Below, piece by piece: positions 5,203-6,591 of a stretch of DNA of 6,591 nt (position 1 is the first letter of the stretch; every line of letters begins with the position of its first letter). A model generated the notes under the pieces. That model was given only the letters and a program-made list of their open reading frames with translations. It did not search any database and was not told the origin of the DNA. The DNA comes from an uncultured Mycoplasmatota bacterium. Lineage in GTDB: Bacteria > Bacillota_I > Bacilli_A > RF39 > UBA660. A program made the translations under genes and the position numbers. The stretch covers positions 1-6,591 of the forward strand of contig URBG01000050.1 of the NCBI GenBank assembly GCA_900546055.1, in the 5' to 3' direction.

Positions 5203-5222
5203 GGAGTTCATTTATAAACTCC
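5203..5222 (-). terminator. Hairpin downstream of the beta-helix gene, possible terminator
   Basis: A 6-bp stem (5217-5222 with 5203-5208), extendable with a G-T pair, lies 48 nt after the stop codon of the large repeat protein. No proper T-run follows on the minus strand (only mixed A/T), so it is a weak terminator at best; it could be an mRNA 3'-end stabiliser. The rest of the gap 5062-5269 holds no gene I can support. Confidence 0.35.
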
Positions 5223-5269
5223 GGTAGAACAACTACTTGTTTGTAATTGTCCTCGTCGGCATTTATAAA

Positions 5270-6591
5270 TTATCCTGTTTCATATGAATTAGCAGGTTTA
5301 TTTCCACTAACTGTTCCTGATTTATATGTATATGTTGGTTCTCCGCCACCAGTCCAACGAGCTATTCCGCCATCAGCAACTGAAGCAGTATTATTTTTTA
5401 TTGTTCCTCCTTCTAAAATAAAGTTAGCATTACTATAAAGTCCTACCGCTCCACTATAACCGGTATTTTCTGATATTGTTCCACCAGTCATGGTAACAAC
5501 ACTTTTTCCATTAATCATGATGCCAAAGCCATGCCATCCCTTATTTTTAGTAATGGTCCCACTTTTAATGATGCCTATACTAGTATTATGGAAAGCTATA
5601 GCACCGCCTTCACCACTACTTTCGTTTGCAATATTATTTGAAAGAGTCCCACCACTCATAGTTAGTTTGGCATTACTTACAAGTATTCCTCCACCATTTG
5701 TTGAAACATTACTGTCAATTAAAGTCGTACCTGAAATTTCTAATGTAGGATTGATTGAAATATCACCATTAATATATATGGCTCCACCACCAATACTAGC
5801 TTTATTATTTGAAAGGCTACCACCTTTAATTACTACTGAAGAAGCACTGGCTTCCGTCCCATGGATAGCTATAGCACCACCATTTTGAGCCGTATTAGTT
5901 TCTATTAAACCATTAATCATTTCCATAGTTCCACAACTATTTTCCCAGCAAGCGTTAAGAATTGCGCCACCATCATAAATAACTTTATTGTTAGAAATAG
6001 TTGCGTTATTAATAATTAGATTTCCATAGTTACTAATAGCGCCACCACTACCATTTGTTGCTTGGTTATTTGAAAGTGTTCCTCCATTTATTATGACTTC
6101 ACAACCTGGGCTATTATGGATAGCGCCTGATGATGGGGCTTTATTATTTATCATTTGTCCGCCATTTACTTCAAAAGTAGATGTTCCGCCAGTTTGAACA
6201 ACTCCACCATTTATCTCGGTAGATATAGAGTTTTTTAAAGTAGTATTAGAATCCATAGTCATATGGGCATTAAGTAACCAAATAAGTCCTTGCTTGGCTT
6301 GAATATTATTTCCGTCGATTGTTATATTCTTTAAATTAACTGTATCTGAAATAATGCTTAATATTACACTATCAGTAAAATTGGGATCTCTGGTAATACT
6401 ATTAATTTTATTAGTATTTGAATAACTTTCAATTGTAATATTTTTATTTTTATCTAAGGTTATACTATCAGTTACAGCGACATCCGTCATTATGTTAATA
6501 TCTGCCTTACTGTTAGCTGAGTCATAAGCTTTTTGGATAGTCGCATATGGCTTATTAATTGTTCCATAGCCAGTTGTATCGTTTCCACTGT
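5270..6591 (-). CDS. Secreted or surface right-handed beta-helix repeat protein (5'-truncated by the window)
   Basis: The reading frame is open to the window edge, so the true start lies outside; about 439 codons are visible. An ATG at 6490 is internal: the codons before it encode 'GNDTTGYGTINKPYATIQKA', the usual N-cap lead-in of pectin-lyase-fold surface proteins. After it comes a series of about eleven coils built on a GGAI-like turn (GGAI, GGGI, SGAV, GFGI) alternating with I-x-GG-T/S-(L/I)-S/x-x-N-x-A strands and Asn ladders. The pattern resembles the GGAI/FxxN repeats of chlamydial Pmp proteins and many gut Firmicute adhesin-like proteins. The protein stops soon after the last coil, with no LPXTG motif, membrane segment or other C-terminal anchor. 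Any attachment domain would be N-terminal. No polysaccharide lyase active-site residues could be assigned, so I infer adhesion or a structural role, not catalysis. Confidence 0.85.
   Translation of the reverse strand, partial: SGNDTTGYGTINKPYATIQKAYDSANSKADINIMTDVAVTDSITLDKNKNITIESYSNTNKINSITRDPNFTDSVILSIISDTVNLKNITIDGNNIQAKQGLIWLLNAHMTMDSNTTLKNSISTEINGGVVQTGGTSTFEVNGGQMINNKAPSSGAIHNSPGCEVIINGGTLSNNQATNGSGGAISNYGNLIINNATISNNKVIYDGGAILNACWENSCGTMEMINGLIETNTAQNGGAIAIHGTEASASSVVIKGGSLSNNKASIGGGAIYINGDISINPTLEISGTTLIDSNVSTNGGGILVSNAKLTMSGGTLSNNIANESSGEGGAIAFHNTSIGIIKSGTITKNKGWHGFGIMINGKSVVTMTGGTISENTGYSGAVGLYSNANFILEGGTIKNNTASVADGGIARWTGGGEPTYTYKSGTVSGNKPANSYETG

Noticed and set aside
5192..5272. 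In-frame 25-codon extension beyond the beta-helix stop codon
   Set aside because: The frame stays open to 5192, but the extension has no anchor or repeat features, and an open run this short is expected by chance.
5247..5888. Plus-strand ORFs of 63 and 132 codons within the beta-helix gene
   Set aside because: They are antisense shadows of the repeat-rich minus-strand gene. Their proline-rich runs come from reverse-complementing Gly-Gly codons, and no ribosome binding sites support them.

Overview
All supported genes in this window lie on the minus strand. The DNA is AT-rich, and the housekeeping genes point to a low-GC Bacilli-type Firmicute: rpsU followed by yqeY, and a ylbD-ylbE-rsmD run like the Bacillus ylb region. 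Genes use TGG for tryptophan, and TGA acts as a stop at tight gene junctions, so the standard bacterial code fits. A long secreted beta-helix repeat protein would suit a host-associated or gut lineage, but I cannot name a species.

Read in the direction of transcription (high to low coordinates), the window opens with the 3' part of a large repeat protein predicted to form a right-handed beta-helix (5270-6591, 5' end outside the window). Next is the compact ylbD-ylbE-rsmD group (3928-5061), with no ylbF or ylbG between ylbE and rsmD. A four-gene bacteriocin operon follows (1461-3857), closed by a clear intrinsic terminator (1429-1452). Then come rpsU (1152-1349) and yqeY (664-1107), separated by a terminator hairpin and driven by a strong sigma-A type promoter. 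Last is a small membrane-anchored protein of unknown function (105-590) with its own promoter and terminator.

The most interesting content is the bacteriocin operon. It encodes a C39-peptidase ABC exporter, then an 18-19 residue cationic amphipathic peptide, then two short precursors with matching 14-residue double-glycine leaders. Both predicted mature peptides have a GxxxG motif and exactly one cysteine near the C terminus, as expected of a two-peptide (class IIb) bacteriocin. The exporter would cleave both leaders and export the peptides. Two of the gene junctions are ATGA overlaps. No conventional immunity gene lies before the terminator.

The exporter also has a start-site anomaly. Its catalytic cysteine lies upstream of the first in-frame ATG. 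A near-perfect Shine-Dalgarno sequence places initiation at a TTA codon at 3855-3857, so a conventional gene call would lose the protease active site.
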